DNA of 64,000 bases from Scandinavium lactucae (GCF_033843265.1 NZ_JAWXRD010000001.1:310001-374000); one strand, 5' to 3'; positions 19,394-28,985 are shown, counted from the first letter of the stretch. The notes: generated by a model not told the origin, from the letters alone. Made by a program: numbers and translations.

Positions 19394-20137
19394 TTAGCAG
19401 CAGGCCAGTTCGAAATCCAGACGTTCTGGCACGGTGCCATTTTCGCTGTCGAGTGGCAGGAAGCGAATGGCGAAGCGGCTCTTGTGGCCGGAGATTTGCG
19501 GATAAAGCTGTTCGGCGAGCACCAGTTGAAGGCGCAGTAAATCAGCATCTTCGCCGTTATCCTGGAAGAAACCATTCAGGCTGGTGTGCTTGCGGAACTG
19601 TGCCGAGTTACGGATAAGGTCGAGGATCAGATCCAGGGCCTGATTTAGCGGGGCCAGACTTTCCAGCCAGTGCGTGACCAGCGCATCGCGCTTCGCCTGT
19701 GGAGCATGGAGCCACATGTGCAGCGTCGGTAAATCGAAGCTGCAGCAGCCACCAGGAATACTCAGACGCTGGCGAACCAGACCAATCAGCTTATCTTCCC
19801 GCAGCACCTGACCCACACGCGGAGCGCTCATCAGAATGCTACTGCTGTTTTTCAGCTGTTGGCGTAACGCTTCAATGCGATCTTTGTCGACACCAGGCAC
19901 TTCATCCCACTGCTTCAATTTACGCTGCTGGCGTTCCAGCTCTTTCAATAAATCTGTACGAACTTCACCGCGTTCGAACACATCCAGTAAGTCCCCGATA
20001 TTTCTAAAAAAATGCAATGCGCTGGCGTGATCGCGAACGGGCAGATTGCAATTCAACTGCTGAACAAGAAACTCGATGCGCAGCCAGGTGCGCATTTTCT
20101 CATTCAGGGGATGTTCAAAGAGGATGTGGGTGTGCAT
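19394..20137 (-). CDS. zapD: Z-ring associated protein ZapD
   Basis: Cytoplasmic FtsZ-binding protein that bundles FtsZ filaments through the FtsZ C-terminal peptide. It is 247 residues, as in E. coli, with an alpha-helical N-terminal domain (DVFERGEVRTDLLKELERQQ), the conserved RQRLSIPGGCCSFDLPTLH segment and a C-terminal beta domain ending RLDFELACC. It starts on the coaE stop (1-nt overlap), so coaE-zapD-yacG form one operon. Confidence 0.96.
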   Translation of the reverse strand: MHTHILFEHPLNEKMRTWLRIEFLVQQLNCNLPVRDHASALHFFRNIGDLLDVFERGEVRTDLLKELERQQRKLKQWDEVPGVDKDRIEALRQQLKNSSSILMSAPRVGQVLREDKLIGLVRQRLSIPGGCCSFDLPTLHMWLHAPQAKRDALVTHWLESLAPLNQALDLILDLIRNSAQFRKHTSLNGFFQDNGEDADLLRLQLVLAEQLYPQISGHKSRFAIRFLPLDSENGTVPERLDFELACC

Positions 20138-20757
20138 TACGATTTTTCCTGTGAATCGGCCTGATGCGCCAGCTTCAGATAGCGGGCATGCAGGCGGGCT
20201 ACATCCAATGCAATGGCATCTGGTGCGCCGTTGTTATCAATGACGTCATCCGCCACGGCAAGACGCTGTTCGCGCGTGACCTGGGCGGCTAGGATCTGTT
20301 TCGCATGGTGTTCTGACACAGTGTCTCGCTGAATGGTTCGCGTGAGCTGTGTTTCTTCAGAAACATCCACGACCAGCACGCGATCGGCTTTATGCCAGAG
20401 TTTATTCTCCACCAGCAGCGGAACCACCCACAGTACATAAGGCGAAGTCGCCAGCTGCATTTGTCGCTGTGTTTCCTGCTGAATCAGAGGATGGAGAAGA
20501 GCATTAAGCCAGGATTTTTCTGCGGCATCGGTAAAGATGTGCTCTCGTAACTGACGGCGATTAAGACTGCCATCAGGCAGGCACATTTCTGCACCAAAGC
20601 GACTGACGATAGCTTGTAGTGCCGGGGTTCCGGGTTCAACAACCTGACGGGCGATGATATCGGCATCAATAACGTTAACTCCCAGGTCTGCAAAGGCATT
20701 TGCGACGGTCGTTTTCCCGCTGCCGATGCCACCTGTTAACGCCACTGTATACACCAT
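20137..20757 (-). CDS. coaE: Dephospho-CoA kinase
   Basis: Last enzyme of CoA synthesis, phosphorylating dephospho-CoA on the ribose 3' hydroxyl with ATP. The 206-residue product begins with the P-loop TGGIGSGKTTVAN and has the conserved DADIIARQVVEPG and DRVLVVDV segments of the family. First gene of the minus-strand coaE-zapD-yacG operon, divergent from guaC. Confidence 0.97.
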   Translation of the reverse strand: MVYTVALTGGIGSGKTTVANAFADLGVNVIDADIIARQVVEPGTPALQAIVSRFGAEMCLPDGSLNRRQLREHIFTDAAEKSWLNALLHPLIQQETQRQMQLATSPYVLWVVPLLVENKLWHKADRVLVVDVSEETQLTRTIQRDTVSEHHAKQILAAQVTREQRLAVADDVIDNNGAPDAIALDVARLHARYLKLAHQADSQEKS

Positions 20758-20901
20758 ACCACCCTGTCCTGTGAAGAATTATTGCTACAAATCAAAAGGT
20801 TAAATTTAGCCCTGACGGCCACCAAAATGACAAACGTTAAAATCGCTGTTCACCAGGTAAATTTGTACGATTGTAGCGTAAAAAAAGTGAAAATCGCAGT
20901 C

Positions 20902-20929
20902 TTGCGACAGGATGATTAGTGCGTATGAT
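20902..20929 (+). promoter_or_regulatory. Probable guaC promoter
   Basis: TTGCGA (20902-20907) and TATGAT (20924-20929) with a 16-bp spacer, 56 bp before the guaC start, in the coaE-guaC divergent region. A sigma-70 match by eye. Confidence 0.6.
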
Positions 20930-20985
20930 AACGTCACTGGAGTTGTGCTTAGCCCATTTTTGCCTTTAACCCCAGGAATCCGTAC

Positions 20986-22029
20986 ATGCGTATCGAAGAA
21001 GATCTGAAGCTAGGTTTTAAAGACGTCCTTATCCGCCCTAAACGCTCTACCCTCAAAAGCCGTTCCGAAGTTGAGCTGGAACGCGAATACACCTTTAAGC
21101 ATTCTGGTCAGAAATGGTCTGGCGTTCCTATCATTGCAGCGAACATGGACACCGTCGGCACGTTCGCGATGGCAAAAGCCCTGGCGTCCTTTGGTATTCT
21201 CACCGCTGTTCACAAACATTACTCTGTTGAAGACTGGAAAGCCTTTGCAGGGAGCGTTTCTGCTGATGTTCTGAAACATGTCATGGTTTCTACCGGCACG
21301 TCCGATGCGGATTTCGATAAAACCAAACAGATCCTGAACCTGAATCCAGCGCTGAACTTTGTCTGCATCGACGTGGCAAATGGCTATTCCGAGCACTTCG
21401 TCCAGTTCCTGTCCAAAGCGCGTGAAGCCTGGCCGACCAAAACCATTTGCGCAGGCAACGTAGTGACCGGCGAGATGTGTGAAGAGCTGATCCTGGCTGG
21501 GGCGGATATCGTTAAAGTCGGCATTGGCCCAGGTTCCGTATGCACCACCCGTGTTAAGACCGGTGTGGGCTATCCGCAGCTTTCTGCCGTTATCGAATGT
21601 GCCGATGCGGCGCACGGCCTGGGCGGGCAGATCGTCAGTGATGGCGGATGCACCATGCCAGGCGATGTAGCAAAAGCCTTCGGCGGCGGCGCAGATTTCG
21701 TGATGCTGGGCGGGATGCTGGCCGGGCATGAAGAAAGCGGCGGCACCGTCGTGGAAGAGAACGGTGAGAAATTCATGCTGTTCTACGGCATGAGCTCCGA
21801 GTCTGCGATGAACCGTCACGTCGGTGGTGTTGCGAAATACCGCGCGGCAGAAGGCAAAACCGTTAAGCTCAAGATGCGTGGCCCGGTCGAAAATACCGCG
21901 CGTGATATCCTGGGCGGCCTGCGTTCAGCTTGTACCTATGTCGGGGCATCACGCCTGAAAGAGTTGACCAAACGTACGACCTTTATCCGCGTTCAGGAAC
22001 AAGAGAACCGCGTGTTCAACAGCCTGTAA
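20986..22029 (+). CDS. guaC: GMP reductase
   Basis: NADPH-dependent deamination of GMP to IMP in purine salvage. It is a 347-residue TIM barrel of the IMPDH/GMPR family without CBS domains. The catalytic loop GIGPGSVCTTR places the nucleophile at Cys186, the E. coli position, and the IMP site ISDGG-type VSDGGCTMPGDVAKA follows. It is a single-gene unit, convergent with hofC across a hairpin. Confidence 0.97.
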   Translation: MRIEEDLKLGFKDVLIRPKRSTLKSRSEVELEREYTFKHSGQKWSGVPIIAANMDTVGTFAMAKALASFGILTAVHKHYSVEDWKAFAGSVSADVLKHVMVSTGTSDADFDKTKQILNLNPALNFVCIDVANGYSEHFVQFLSKAREAWPTKTICAGNVVTGEMCEELILAGADIVKVGIGPGSVCTTRVKTGVGYPQLSAVIECADAAHGLGGQIVSDGGCTMPGDVAKAFGGGADFVMLGGMLAGHEESGGTVVEENGEKFMLFYGMSSESAMNRHVGGVAKYRAAEGKTVKLKMRGPVENTARDILGGLRSACTYVGASRLKELTKRTTFIRVQEQENRVFNSL

Positions 22030-22037
22030 TGCCGTAA

Positions 22038-22066
22038 ATCGCTGGCGTAATTCTTGCGCCAGCGAT
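22038..22066. terminator. Probable bidirectional terminator between guaC and hofC
   Basis: Perfect 10-bp stem ATCGCTGGCG/CGCCAGCGAT (22038-22047 with 22057-22066) in the 36-bp convergent gap. The T tracts are weak on both sides. Confidence 0.55.
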
Positions 22067-23265
22067 TATCCTCCACTGATAGCATCCCCCAAATGAAAGA
22101 TGGGCAGATACATCGCCACCACCAGCGTCCCGATAATCACTCCCGTCACCAGTAACATCACCGGTTCCAGAATCGTCGCCAGGTTATCGGCCTGCTGATG
22201 CGTCTGTTCGCTGTGGTAATGCGCCAGATTCTCTAACATTTTATCCAGTGACCCGGACACTTCACCGGTTCTTACCAGTTGCTTACAGAGCGGTGTAAAA
22301 ACCGTCTGCTGTGCCATTGCTTGCCAGATAGCGCTGCCTTGCGCGATGGATTCACTCATTTGATGAATCACGCTCCGCCACCACGGGCAGGTCAACGTTT
22401 TTTCGACGCTCTCAAGCCCTTGTAGAAAAGGGATCCCGGCGTTCTGGGTTAAGGCGAGCACGGTATAAATTTGGCTCAGCATTCGTCCCCGAATCAGTCC
22501 TGATACCATCGGCAATGCCAGCCACAGCTGCGGGCGAAGCATCTGCCAGCGCGGGCTACGTTGCAGAATCGGTCGCAGGATAAACGGCATGATAGTCAGA
22601 CAGACCAGCAGCGGTAGCCCTCGCTGTACCGCCGAGGACATCGCCATCACCCACCGGGTCAGCACCGGCAGCGGAGTATTAAAGGTGCGATAAATCGCGG
22701 CGAACTCCGGCAGCACAAATACACTCATGCCAATCACCACCAGCACTGCGAGCAGTAAGATCATCAGCGGGTAGCGCAGCGCTTTTTTGACTTTTTGGTT
22801 CAGCCGCTGCTGCTGCTCCTGTTGCCGCGCCAGATGAGCGCAGCAGTAATCCAGCTTGCCGGTCATTTCTCCGGCCTGGATCATCGCGTGATACAGCGGT
22901 GGAAAGGCCTCTGGCCACGCTTGCATGGCGAGGGACAGTGACTGCCCCTGAGCCAGTTGACGGGCGAGATCCTGCATCAGGGCTTGCCACTGCGGAACAG
23001 GATGCTGCTCGGCCAGAAGCTGCAAACTTTCCGACAGCGTTAGTCCCGCCTGGAGCAGCGTGGCCAGTTGCTGCATGAGTTCACTGCTGTACTGCGCCCG
23101 CCACAGTGAGAGGCGAATCGCCCGGCGTTTGAGCGCCAGCGGATGCACGCCGTCTTCCCGGGCACATTCCAGGGCTGCAAGTTTGTTGTCGACCCAGACG
23201 AGGCCCTGCCGGGGATCCCCGTCTTCCGCCAGGCCGCGCCACTGCCAGAGCTGTTTACTCGCCAT
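22066..23265 (-). CDS. hofC: Type IV pilus / type II secretion inner-membrane platform protein HofC
   Basis: GspF/PilC-family polytopic platform protein. It has two repeated GspF domains (e.g. LATLLQAGLTLSESLQLLAEQ and LALTQNAGIPFLQGLESV) and the conserved C-terminal helix with VVAMYLPIF. The 399-residue product starts at an ATG inside the hofB 3' end (11-nt overlap), giving MASKQLW as in relatives; an upstream ATG at 23274 would add three residues. The hofC-hofB-ppdD set resembles the poorly expressed E. coli type IV pilus locus. Confidence 0.92.
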   Translation of the reverse strand: MASKQLWQWRGLAEDGDPRQGLVWVDNKLAALECAREDGVHPLALKRRAIRLSLWRAQYSSELMQQLATLLQAGLTLSESLQLLAEQHPVPQWQALMQDLARQLAQGQSLSLAMQAWPEAFPPLYHAMIQAGEMTGKLDYCCAHLARQQEQQQRLNQKVKKALRYPLMILLLAVLVVIGMSVFVLPEFAAIYRTFNTPLPVLTRWVMAMSSAVQRGLPLLVCLTIMPFILRPILQRSPRWQMLRPQLWLALPMVSGLIRGRMLSQIYTVLALTQNAGIPFLQGLESVEKTLTCPWWRSVIHQMSESIAQGSAIWQAMAQQTVFTPLCKQLVRTGEVSGSLDKMLENLAHYHSEQTHQQADNLATILEPVMLLVTGVIIGTLVVAMYLPIFHLGDAISGG

Positions 23266-24640
23266 GCGGCACACCTAACACGCGCAGTAGTTCTTCCACG
23301 GTGGTCTGGCCCTGGGCCACGGCTTCGCAGCCATGTTCGAATAGCGTCGTCATACCGGAAGCTCGCGCCAGCTGTTCGACCTCCTCAGGGTTGGCTCCGC
23401 TGACTATCGCCTGTTTCAATGAGGGCGTGATCGCGAGAACTTCAAACAGCGCAATGCGTCCGTGATAGCCGTGATAACAGCGGTCACAGCCTTTGGCCCG
23501 CCAGTGGGGTAAAACGCCGGGCCATAGGGTGACCGGGAGCGCATCATAATCTCCATCCTGCTCCCGACAATGGGGACATAAGCGGCGGACCAGTCGCTGG
23601 GCGATCACCAGCAGCAGTGCCGAAGAAATCATCCAGCGTGCGACGCCCATCTGCTGTAGTCGAATTAACGTCTCAGTGGTGGAGTTGGTATGCAGCGTCG
23701 AGAGGACCAGATGCCCGGTCTGTGCAGCCTTAATGGCAATTTCAGCGGTTTCGGTATCGCGAATTTCGCCCACCATGACCACGTCAGGATCTTGACGCAG
23801 CATGGCGCGCAATACGTTCTGAAACGTCAGCCCTGCGCGGGTGTTGATCTGCGTCTGATTGATCCCATCGAGCGGGATCTCCACCGGATCTTCCACGCTG
23901 CATAAATTAATCTCCGGGCGATTTCGTGCCTGAAGCGCGCTGTATAGGGTGACTGTTTTTCCGCTACCGGTAGGGCCGGTGACCAGCATCAGGCCTTGGG
24001 GTTGATTCAGCGCCTGGTGAAACGTCTGCAGCTGCGACGCATTCATGCCTAGTGCCGTGACATCCAGCGCCTGTTTAACCTGATGCAGCAGGCGCAGCAC
24101 CACCTTTTCACCCCCGCGACAGGGGAGGGTGGCGATACGAAAAGAGACATTGCGCCCGGCAATATCGACGCTAAATTGCCCATCCTGCGGCAGTCGTCGC
24201 TCGGCGATGTCCAGATTCCCCAACACTTTGAGCCGGGCTATCAACGGCCCACTGAGCGTTGGCGAAAAATCGGGCAGCGGGTGCAGGACACCGTCAACCC
24301 GCAGACGGACGCGCAGTACCGCGTCGCCTGGTTCAAAATGAATGTCGGATGCTCGCTGCTGTAATGCCTGCTGAAAGGTCTGATTCAGCAGTTCCACAAC
24401 GTTGCCTGTATCAACATGGGCGGCGGGCAGATGCGTATCTTGTGAGGTATGCCGATGCTGGTCCATTCGAGGCTGATCCCAGCATTCAATATCAATGCGT
24501 TTTTGTGTCATAAAACGCAGCGAATCCATTAACTCTTTCGGCGGTGCGCCGACAATGGCGATACTGATAACCTGTTCGTCATTGCTGAGCAGCACCGCAT
24601 GGTGGCGTCGGCAGAGTGTCGTTAACCGGGGATTGTTCAT
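23255..24640 (-). CDS. hofB: Type IV pilus assembly ATPase HofB (GspE family)
   Basis: Cytoplasmic hexameric ATPase powering pilus assembly. The 461-residue product has Walker A TGPTGSGKTVTLYS, the Asp and His boxes (VGEIRDTETAEIA, TGHLVLSTLHTN) and a tetracysteine zinc motif (CPHC...CDRC). I chose ATG 24640, 10 nt after the ppdD stop and behind GAGGG, over open frame reaching 24682; ATG 24643 is an alternative one codon longer. Confidence 0.93.
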   Translation of the reverse strand: MNNPRLTTLCRRHHAVLLSNDEQVISIAIVGAPPKELMDSLRFMTQKRIDIECWDQPRMDQHRHTSQDTHLPAAHVDTGNVVELLNQTFQQALQQRASDIHFEPGDAVLRVRLRVDGVLHPLPDFSPTLSGPLIARLKVLGNLDIAERRLPQDGQFSVDIAGRNVSFRIATLPCRGGEKVVLRLLHQVKQALDVTALGMNASQLQTFHQALNQPQGLMLVTGPTGSGKTVTLYSALQARNRPEINLCSVEDPVEIPLDGINQTQINTRAGLTFQNVLRAMLRQDPDVVMVGEIRDTETAEIAIKAAQTGHLVLSTLHTNSTTETLIRLQQMGVARWMISSALLLVIAQRLVRRLCPHCREQDGDYDALPVTLWPGVLPHWRAKGCDRCYHGYHGRIALFEVLAITPSLKQAIVSGANPEEVEQLARASGMTTLFEHGCEAVAQGQTTVEELLRVLGVPHGE

Positions 24641-24650
24641 CATTGCGCCC

Positions 24651-25088
24651 TCAGGATGCATCAAAGCGGAACACGTCTTCACAGGCCTGTTTTAGCGCAC
24701 TGTCGTTGGCGATGGTGCAGGTGCGCTGCCAGCCGGTGATTCCGTTTTGTGTATCCCACGCGGGTTTCAGTGTGACGCTAAGCCCGGTGAGGCTTTCCTG
24801 GCCGGTCAGCGTCACGGAGCCTTGTACGACCTCCATGCCTGACACATAGCGGCTGGTCGTCGGGGAGGGAATGCCATTACTGCCGCCGTCACATTCGGTC
24901 GTACCGCCATGATCGAGAGCGCACAGTTCTATCGCGGTGCGATAGGGCATGAAGGTTTGCAGCATGTCGGTCAACGCCGCTTTACGCAGGTAGTTTTGAT
25001 ACGCCGGAACGCCGATGGCGCTGAGAATGGCAATAATGCCAATCACCACCATTAGCTCGATCAGGGTGAATCCGTATTGTTTATCCAT
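24651..25088 (-). CDS. ppdD: Major type IV prepilin PpdD
   Basis: Type IV pilin subunit of 145 residues. The short basic leader MDKQYG is followed by the prepilin peptidase site and the mature N-terminus FTLIELMVVIGIIAILSAIG, the hydrophobic pilin helix. Four cysteines in the globular domain fit two disulfides. The start at 25088 gives the canonical leader; an open frame extends nine codons further. First gene of ppdD-hofB-hofC. Confidence 0.95.
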   Translation of the reverse strand: MDKQYGFTLIELMVVIGIIAILSAIGVPAYQNYLRKAALTDMLQTFMPYRTAIELCALDHGGTTECDGGSNGIPSPTTSRYVSGMEVVQGSVTLTGQESLTGLSVTLKPAWDTQNGITGWQRTCTIANDSALKQACEDVFRFDAS

Positions 25089-25214
25089 AAGTCGCTCCTT
25101 GTTTGACGGGAGCACTTTGGCAGCAGGCGTGGCGGCTGGCGAAGGGGAATAATGAAATCGGGAAGGGAGCTTCCTGTCTTTCGCGCGATTTGCAGTCGCG
25201 TTGCAGCGTGCTGC

Positions 25215-25237
25215 GAAGGGGATCGTAAATCCCCTTC
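25215..25237 (-). other. Hairpin downstream of nadC
   Basis: Perfect 9-bp stem GAAGGGGAT/ATCCCCTTC with a CGTAA loop in the 159-bp nadC-ppdD gap. It lacks a U run; possibly a transcript end or mRNA stabiliser for nadC. Confidence 0.55.
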
Positions 25238-25247
25238 ACGGCATGTG

Positions 25248-26141
25248 TTATTTAAAGCGCATCGACAGGTCAAGGGCCTGTACATGTTTGGTGAGCGCCC
25301 CAACGGAAATGAAGTCCACTCCGGTTTCGGCAAATTCACGAATAGTATCGAAGGTCACATTACCAGACACTTCCAGCCGCGCCTGACCCTGGGTGATGTT
25401 CACCGCTTCACGCATCAGCGGCGCGTCGAAATTATCGAGCATGATGATGTCAGCCCCGGCTTTGAGGGCCGCCTGTAACTCTTCAAGGTTTTCGACTTCA
25501 ACTTCAACCGGCACATCCGGGTGCATCCAGAAGGCTTTTTCTACCGCCTGGCGAACGGAGCCGGATGCGATGATGTGGTTTTCTTTAATCAAAAACGCGT
25601 CCGACAGGCCCAGACGATGGTTCGCGCCGCCGCCGCACAGCACCGCATATTTCAGCGCGGTGCGCAGGCCGGGCAGGGTTTTGCGGGTGTCGAGCAGCTG
25701 GGTTTTTGTACCTTCAAGCAAATCGACGTAGCGACGCACAACGCTTGCCACGCCGGACAGCGTCTGCACAAAATTCAATGCGGTGCGCTCGCCAGTTAAC
25801 AGCACGCGCGACGGGCCGTGAAGTTCAAACAGCGGCTGATTCTCAGTAAGCAAATCGCCATCTGCCACATGCCAGGTGAGAGTGACGTCATCTCCGGCGA
25901 GCTGGATAAAGACTTCTTCCACCCAGCGTTTACCACAAAACACGCCTGCTTCACGGGTGATCACCACGGCGTGGGAATGTGAATCTTCAGGTAGCAACTG
26001 GGCGGTAATGTCATTTCCGGCGTTCACTTCGCCGCCTAAATCTTCACGTAGCGCATGGGCTACAGCAGCAGGTATATCGAGGTTAATACGTTCCAGCAAT
26101 GCGTCACGACGTTGCTCAGGATTGTAGCGGCGAGGCGGCAT
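25248..26141 (-). CDS. nadC: Quinolinate phosphoribosyltransferase
   Basis: Decarboxylating transferase converting quinolinate and PRPP to nicotinate mononucleotide in de novo NAD synthesis. It is 297 residues, with the characteristic DTRKTLPGLRTALKYAVLCGG and GADIIMLDNF segments of the family's alpha/beta barrel. Divergent from ampD across 92 bp, the arrangement known from E. coli. Confidence 0.97.
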   Translation of the reverse strand: MPPRRYNPEQRRDALLERINLDIPAAVAHALREDLGGEVNAGNDITAQLLPEDSHSHAVVITREAGVFCGKRWVEEVFIQLAGDDVTLTWHVADGDLLTENQPLFELHGPSRVLLTGERTALNFVQTLSGVASVVRRYVDLLEGTKTQLLDTRKTLPGLRTALKYAVLCGGGANHRLGLSDAFLIKENHIIASGSVRQAVEKAFWMHPDVPVEVEVENLEELQAALKAGADIIMLDNFDAPLMREAVNITQGQARLEVSGNVTFDTIREFAETGVDFISVGALTKHVQALDLSMRFK

Positions 26142-26233
26142 GATAAAACTCCAAATGGTAAGGAATCATAAGTTATAAACATGCTACTCTGAACCGGATT
26201 TTTGCACCATAGAATAGAATGAGGAGCGTCCGA

Positions 26234-26797
26234 ATGCAGTTACACGGTGGCTGGCTGGATAATGCCCGACGGGTTCCGTCGCCGCATCACGATTGCCGCC
26301 CGGATGATGAAGCACCCACGTTGCTGGTGGTGCATAATATCAGTTTACCGCCCGGCGAATTTGGCGGCCCGTGGATCGATGCATTATTCACTGGAACAAT
26401 CGATCCGGATGCTCATCCTTTTTTTGCTGAAATTGCGCATTTGCGCGTGTCGGCCCACTGCCTGATCCGCCGTGATGGCGAAATTGTGCAGTACGTTCCG
26501 TTCGATAAACGCGCCTGGCACGCGGGCGTGTCGCGCTATAAAGGGCGTGAAAAATGCAACGACTTCTCGATTGGTATTGAACTGGAAGGCACCGATACGC
26601 TGGCCTATACCGATGCGCAATATCAACAGCTTGCGGCGTTAACCCGTCTGCTGATGACGGCCTACCCGGCGCTCGCCAACAACATGGCCGGTCATAACGA
26701 TATCGCGCCCGAACGTAAAACCGATCCCGGCCCGGCTTTTGACTGGCCGCGCTTCCGCGCTCTGGTGAGCCATCCGTCAGATAAGGAGATAACATGA
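26234..26797 (+). CDS. ampD: 1,6-anhydro-N-acetylmuramyl-L-alanine amidase AmpD
   Basis: Cytoplasmic zinc amidase that recycles anhydromuropeptides, and so keeps AmpR from inducing beta-lactamase where an AmpR/AmpC system exists. The 187-residue protein has the zinc ligands His34 (VVHNIS), His154 (AGHNDIAP) and Asp164 (KTDPGPAFDW) at the E. coli positions. The start at 26234 is preferred because GAGGAG lies 8 nt before it; an open frame begins at 26219. It overlaps ampE as ATGA. Confidence 0.96.
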   Translation: MQLHGGWLDNARRVPSPHHDCRPDDEAPTLLVVHNISLPPGEFGGPWIDALFTGTIDPDAHPFFAEIAHLRVSAHCLIRRDGEIVQYVPFDKRAWHAGVSRYKGREKCNDFSIGIELEGTDTLAYTDAQYQQLAALTRLLMTAYPALANNMAGHNDIAPERKTDPGPAFDWPRFRALVSHPSDKEIT

Positions 26798-27648
26798 CGC
26801 TGTTTACCACGTTACTGGTGCTGATTGCTGAGCGCTTGTTCAAGCTGGGCGAACACTGGCAACTCGATCACCGGCTGGAGGTCCTGTTCCGCCGCATCAA
26901 AAATTACTCCTTTTCTCTCACCCTGCTGATGACCCTCGTTGCGATGGTGATTGTGTATCTGATCCAACGAGTGTTGTTTGGCGTGCTGTTTAATGTGCCG
27001 CTGCTGGTGGTGTGGATCCTGATTGGCCTGCTGTGCATCGGGGCGGGTAAAGTGCGTTTGCACTATCATGCGTATTTGAAAGCCGCGTCGCGAAACGACG
27101 CCCATGCCCGTGATGCGATGGCCAGCGAGCTAACGTTAATCCACGGCGTGCCGCCCGGCTGCGACGAGCGCGAGTACCTGCGCGAACTGCAAAACGCGCT
27201 GCTGTGGATTAACTATCGTTACTATCTCGCACCGCTGTTCTGGTTCGTGGTCGGTGGCCCATTTGGGCCTGCCACACTGATGGGCTATGCGTTCCTGCGT
27301 GCATGGCAGAGCTGGCTGGCGCGTTATCAGACCCCGCGGGATCGTCAGCAATCGGGTGTGGATGCCATTCTTCACGTGCTCGACTGGGTGCCAGTGCGTC
27401 TGGTTGGCGTGGTGTATGCGCTGATTGGCCACGGTGAAAAGGCGCTGCCCGCCTGGTTTGCCTCGCTTGGCGATCGTCACTCTTCGCAGTATCAGGTGCT
27501 GACTCAACTGGCTCAGTTCTCACTGGCCCGCGAGCCGCATGTTGATAAGGTTGAAACGCCGAAAACAGCAGTATCGATGGCGAAAAAGGCGTCGTACGCG
27601 GTGGTGGTCATTATGGCGCTACTGACGATTTACGGCACGCTAGTTTAA
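26794..27648 (+). CDS. ampE: Inner-membrane protein AmpE
   Basis: Predicted integral membrane protein encoded in an operon with ampD; its role in beta-lactamase regulation is still unclear. The 284-residue product matches the E. coli length, has an N-terminal LLVLIAERLFKLGEHW segment and several hydrophobic helices (about residues 40-85, 145-165, 265-284). Its start overlaps the ampD stop. It is followed by a strong terminator, after which the conserved gene order breaks. Confidence 0.95.
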   Translation: MTLFTTLLVLIAERLFKLGEHWQLDHRLEVLFRRIKNYSFSLTLLMTLVAMVIVYLIQRVLFGVLFNVPLLVVWILIGLLCIGAGKVRLHYHAYLKAASRNDAHARDAMASELTLIHGVPPGCDEREYLRELQNALLWINYRYYLAPLFWFVVGGPFGPATLMGYAFLRAWQSWLARYQTPRDRQQSGVDAILHVLDWVPVRLVGVVYALIGHGEKALPAWFASLGDRHSSQYQVLTQLAQFSLAREPHVDKVETPKTAVSMAKKASYAVVVIMALLTIYGTLV

Positions 27649-27666
27649 GCCTGTGAATCTGTAGAG

Positions 27667-27695
27667 GGGATGCCAAAGTCTGGCATCCCTTTTTT
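27667..27695 (+). terminator. Rho-independent terminator after ampE
   Basis: Perfect 9-bp stem GGGATGCCA/TGGCATCCC, loop AAGTC, then six T (27690-27695). Confidence 0.9.
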
Positions 27696-27722
27696 ATTTA
27701 AGGCTTAACGCTCTGCCGGGTA

Positions 27723-28985
27723 TTAACGATTGTCGTCAGGATCATATTTAAGAGGGATCGTAGAGGTGACTTTATTTCCATCCGCCTCACATATTGATAA
27801 CCTCTCAGGTGTCGCCCCGCTGGGGAGTTTCCTTACGCTATGGTCATAAAAGCAAACATAAGCATTCGAGCGGTACAGTTCATGGTGTTTGGTATCACCT
27901 TCGCCGTAGCAGTACCTTCCCGCAGGGGTCTCTGAGCCTGAGTCATCTTCAGCAAGGCACGCCCAGTTAGTTGTGCGACGTAACCCCGACAGGCGGGTAT
28001 GAATTGCTTCAACATCCCGAATATCAAATTGTTCTGGCAAAAAAGTTTGTGAGGGGATAGTAAAAGCATAAGGCCTGTTTGAACGAATCATTCCCCATGA
28101 TATTGATGGTGAATAATATGGGTAGACGGGATCTCGGGAATCAGTCTGGCGATATAATGAGAAAACAGTATTCTCCGGATTGCTTTCATTACGACGATAG
28201 GTAAAAGTCACAATCCGTCGATCCATTTCATCATTCACTGCATCGCCACCGCTTCTCAAGATCAGTGCTTCAACATGGATTAAATCCAGATGGCGATGAG
28301 GGAAGTACATAATTCTCTCTTGTCTTTCACCATAGGCTGAATCGGCGGTCACATCTCGCCTGGGCTTGCCTAAAGTCGGCCTGCCGATCGCGGGAAAGAG
28401 TACGGTATCAACACGTAATCTGTTGCCATATTGGCGATAAAGATCTGCGTAGCGCGTGTAATCAGAATCATTAGCCCAGTAGCTACACGATGGTGTGTAT
28501 TCTTCTACTGTTACTGATTCGTGGCAGGTTGTGACTGCTATATTATTTACGGGCTGGTCGGCTGCCTTCCCATAAATAAAGGGGTTTGTTTTGGCATCAT
28601 TGAGTGAAAGTACATCTGCGCCATCATTGTCCTCACTAAGCGCATCTTCAGCTGGTTGTCGTGGGTTATATCCTTTTAGTGCGAAATCACTGTTATAATA
28701 ATCTGCATAATTACTGTCGTCATAACCCTCAGAAACAACATACATAATATTCACCGCGATATTGGCACCATCCTCCACTTCCCATTCCCCGTCTTCCTTG
28801 CGGCCAAAAAAGTCAGAAATGGGCATTGCGAGTGGCATATCCATTGGATCGAGTGCATTTCCATTGTTATTGTTGCTTTGATTAAATTTAAATGTTCCTC
28901 CTTTGGGAGAACTAGCGGAAGCATCAACAATAAAAGAGAGTGAAATTGATGCCAATAATATATTAATTAATGCCTTAATATTCAT
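27723..28985 (-). CDS. Exported protein of unknown function, accessory
   Basis: I do not recognise this 420-residue protein. It has a clear Sec signal peptide (MNIKALINILLASISLSF, cleavage likely after ASA near residue 24), a polar Asn-rich start to the mature chain (FNQSNNNNGN), many aromatic and acidic residues and no further membrane segment. Six cysteines after residue 150 suggest up to three disulfides, fitting a periplasmic or surface protein. The start is supported by GAGG 5 nt upstream. The gene and its 5' flank are clearly more AT-rich than the neighbours and lie between ampE and the glycosidase genes, where E. coli has ampE next to aroP, so transfer is likely. Confidence 0.75.
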   Translation of the reverse strand: MNIKALINILLASISLSFIVDASASSPKGGTFKFNQSNNNNGNALDPMDMPLAMPISDFFGRKEDGEWEVEDGANIAVNIMYVVSEGYDDSNYADYYNSDFALKGYNPRQPAEDALSEDNDGADVLSLNDAKTNPFIYGKAADQPVNNIAVTTCHESVTVEEYTPSCSYWANDSDYTRYADLYRQYGNRLRVDTVLFPAIGRPTLGKPRRDVTADSAYGERQERIMYFPHRHLDLIHVEALILRSGGDAVNDEMDRRIVTFTYRRNESNPENTVFSLYRQTDSRDPVYPYYSPSISWGMIRSNRPYAFTIPSQTFLPEQFDIRDVEAIHTRLSGLRRTTNWACLAEDDSGSETPAGRYCYGEGDTKHHELYRSNAYVCFYDHSVRKLPSGATPERLSICEADGNKVTSTIPLKYDPDDNR

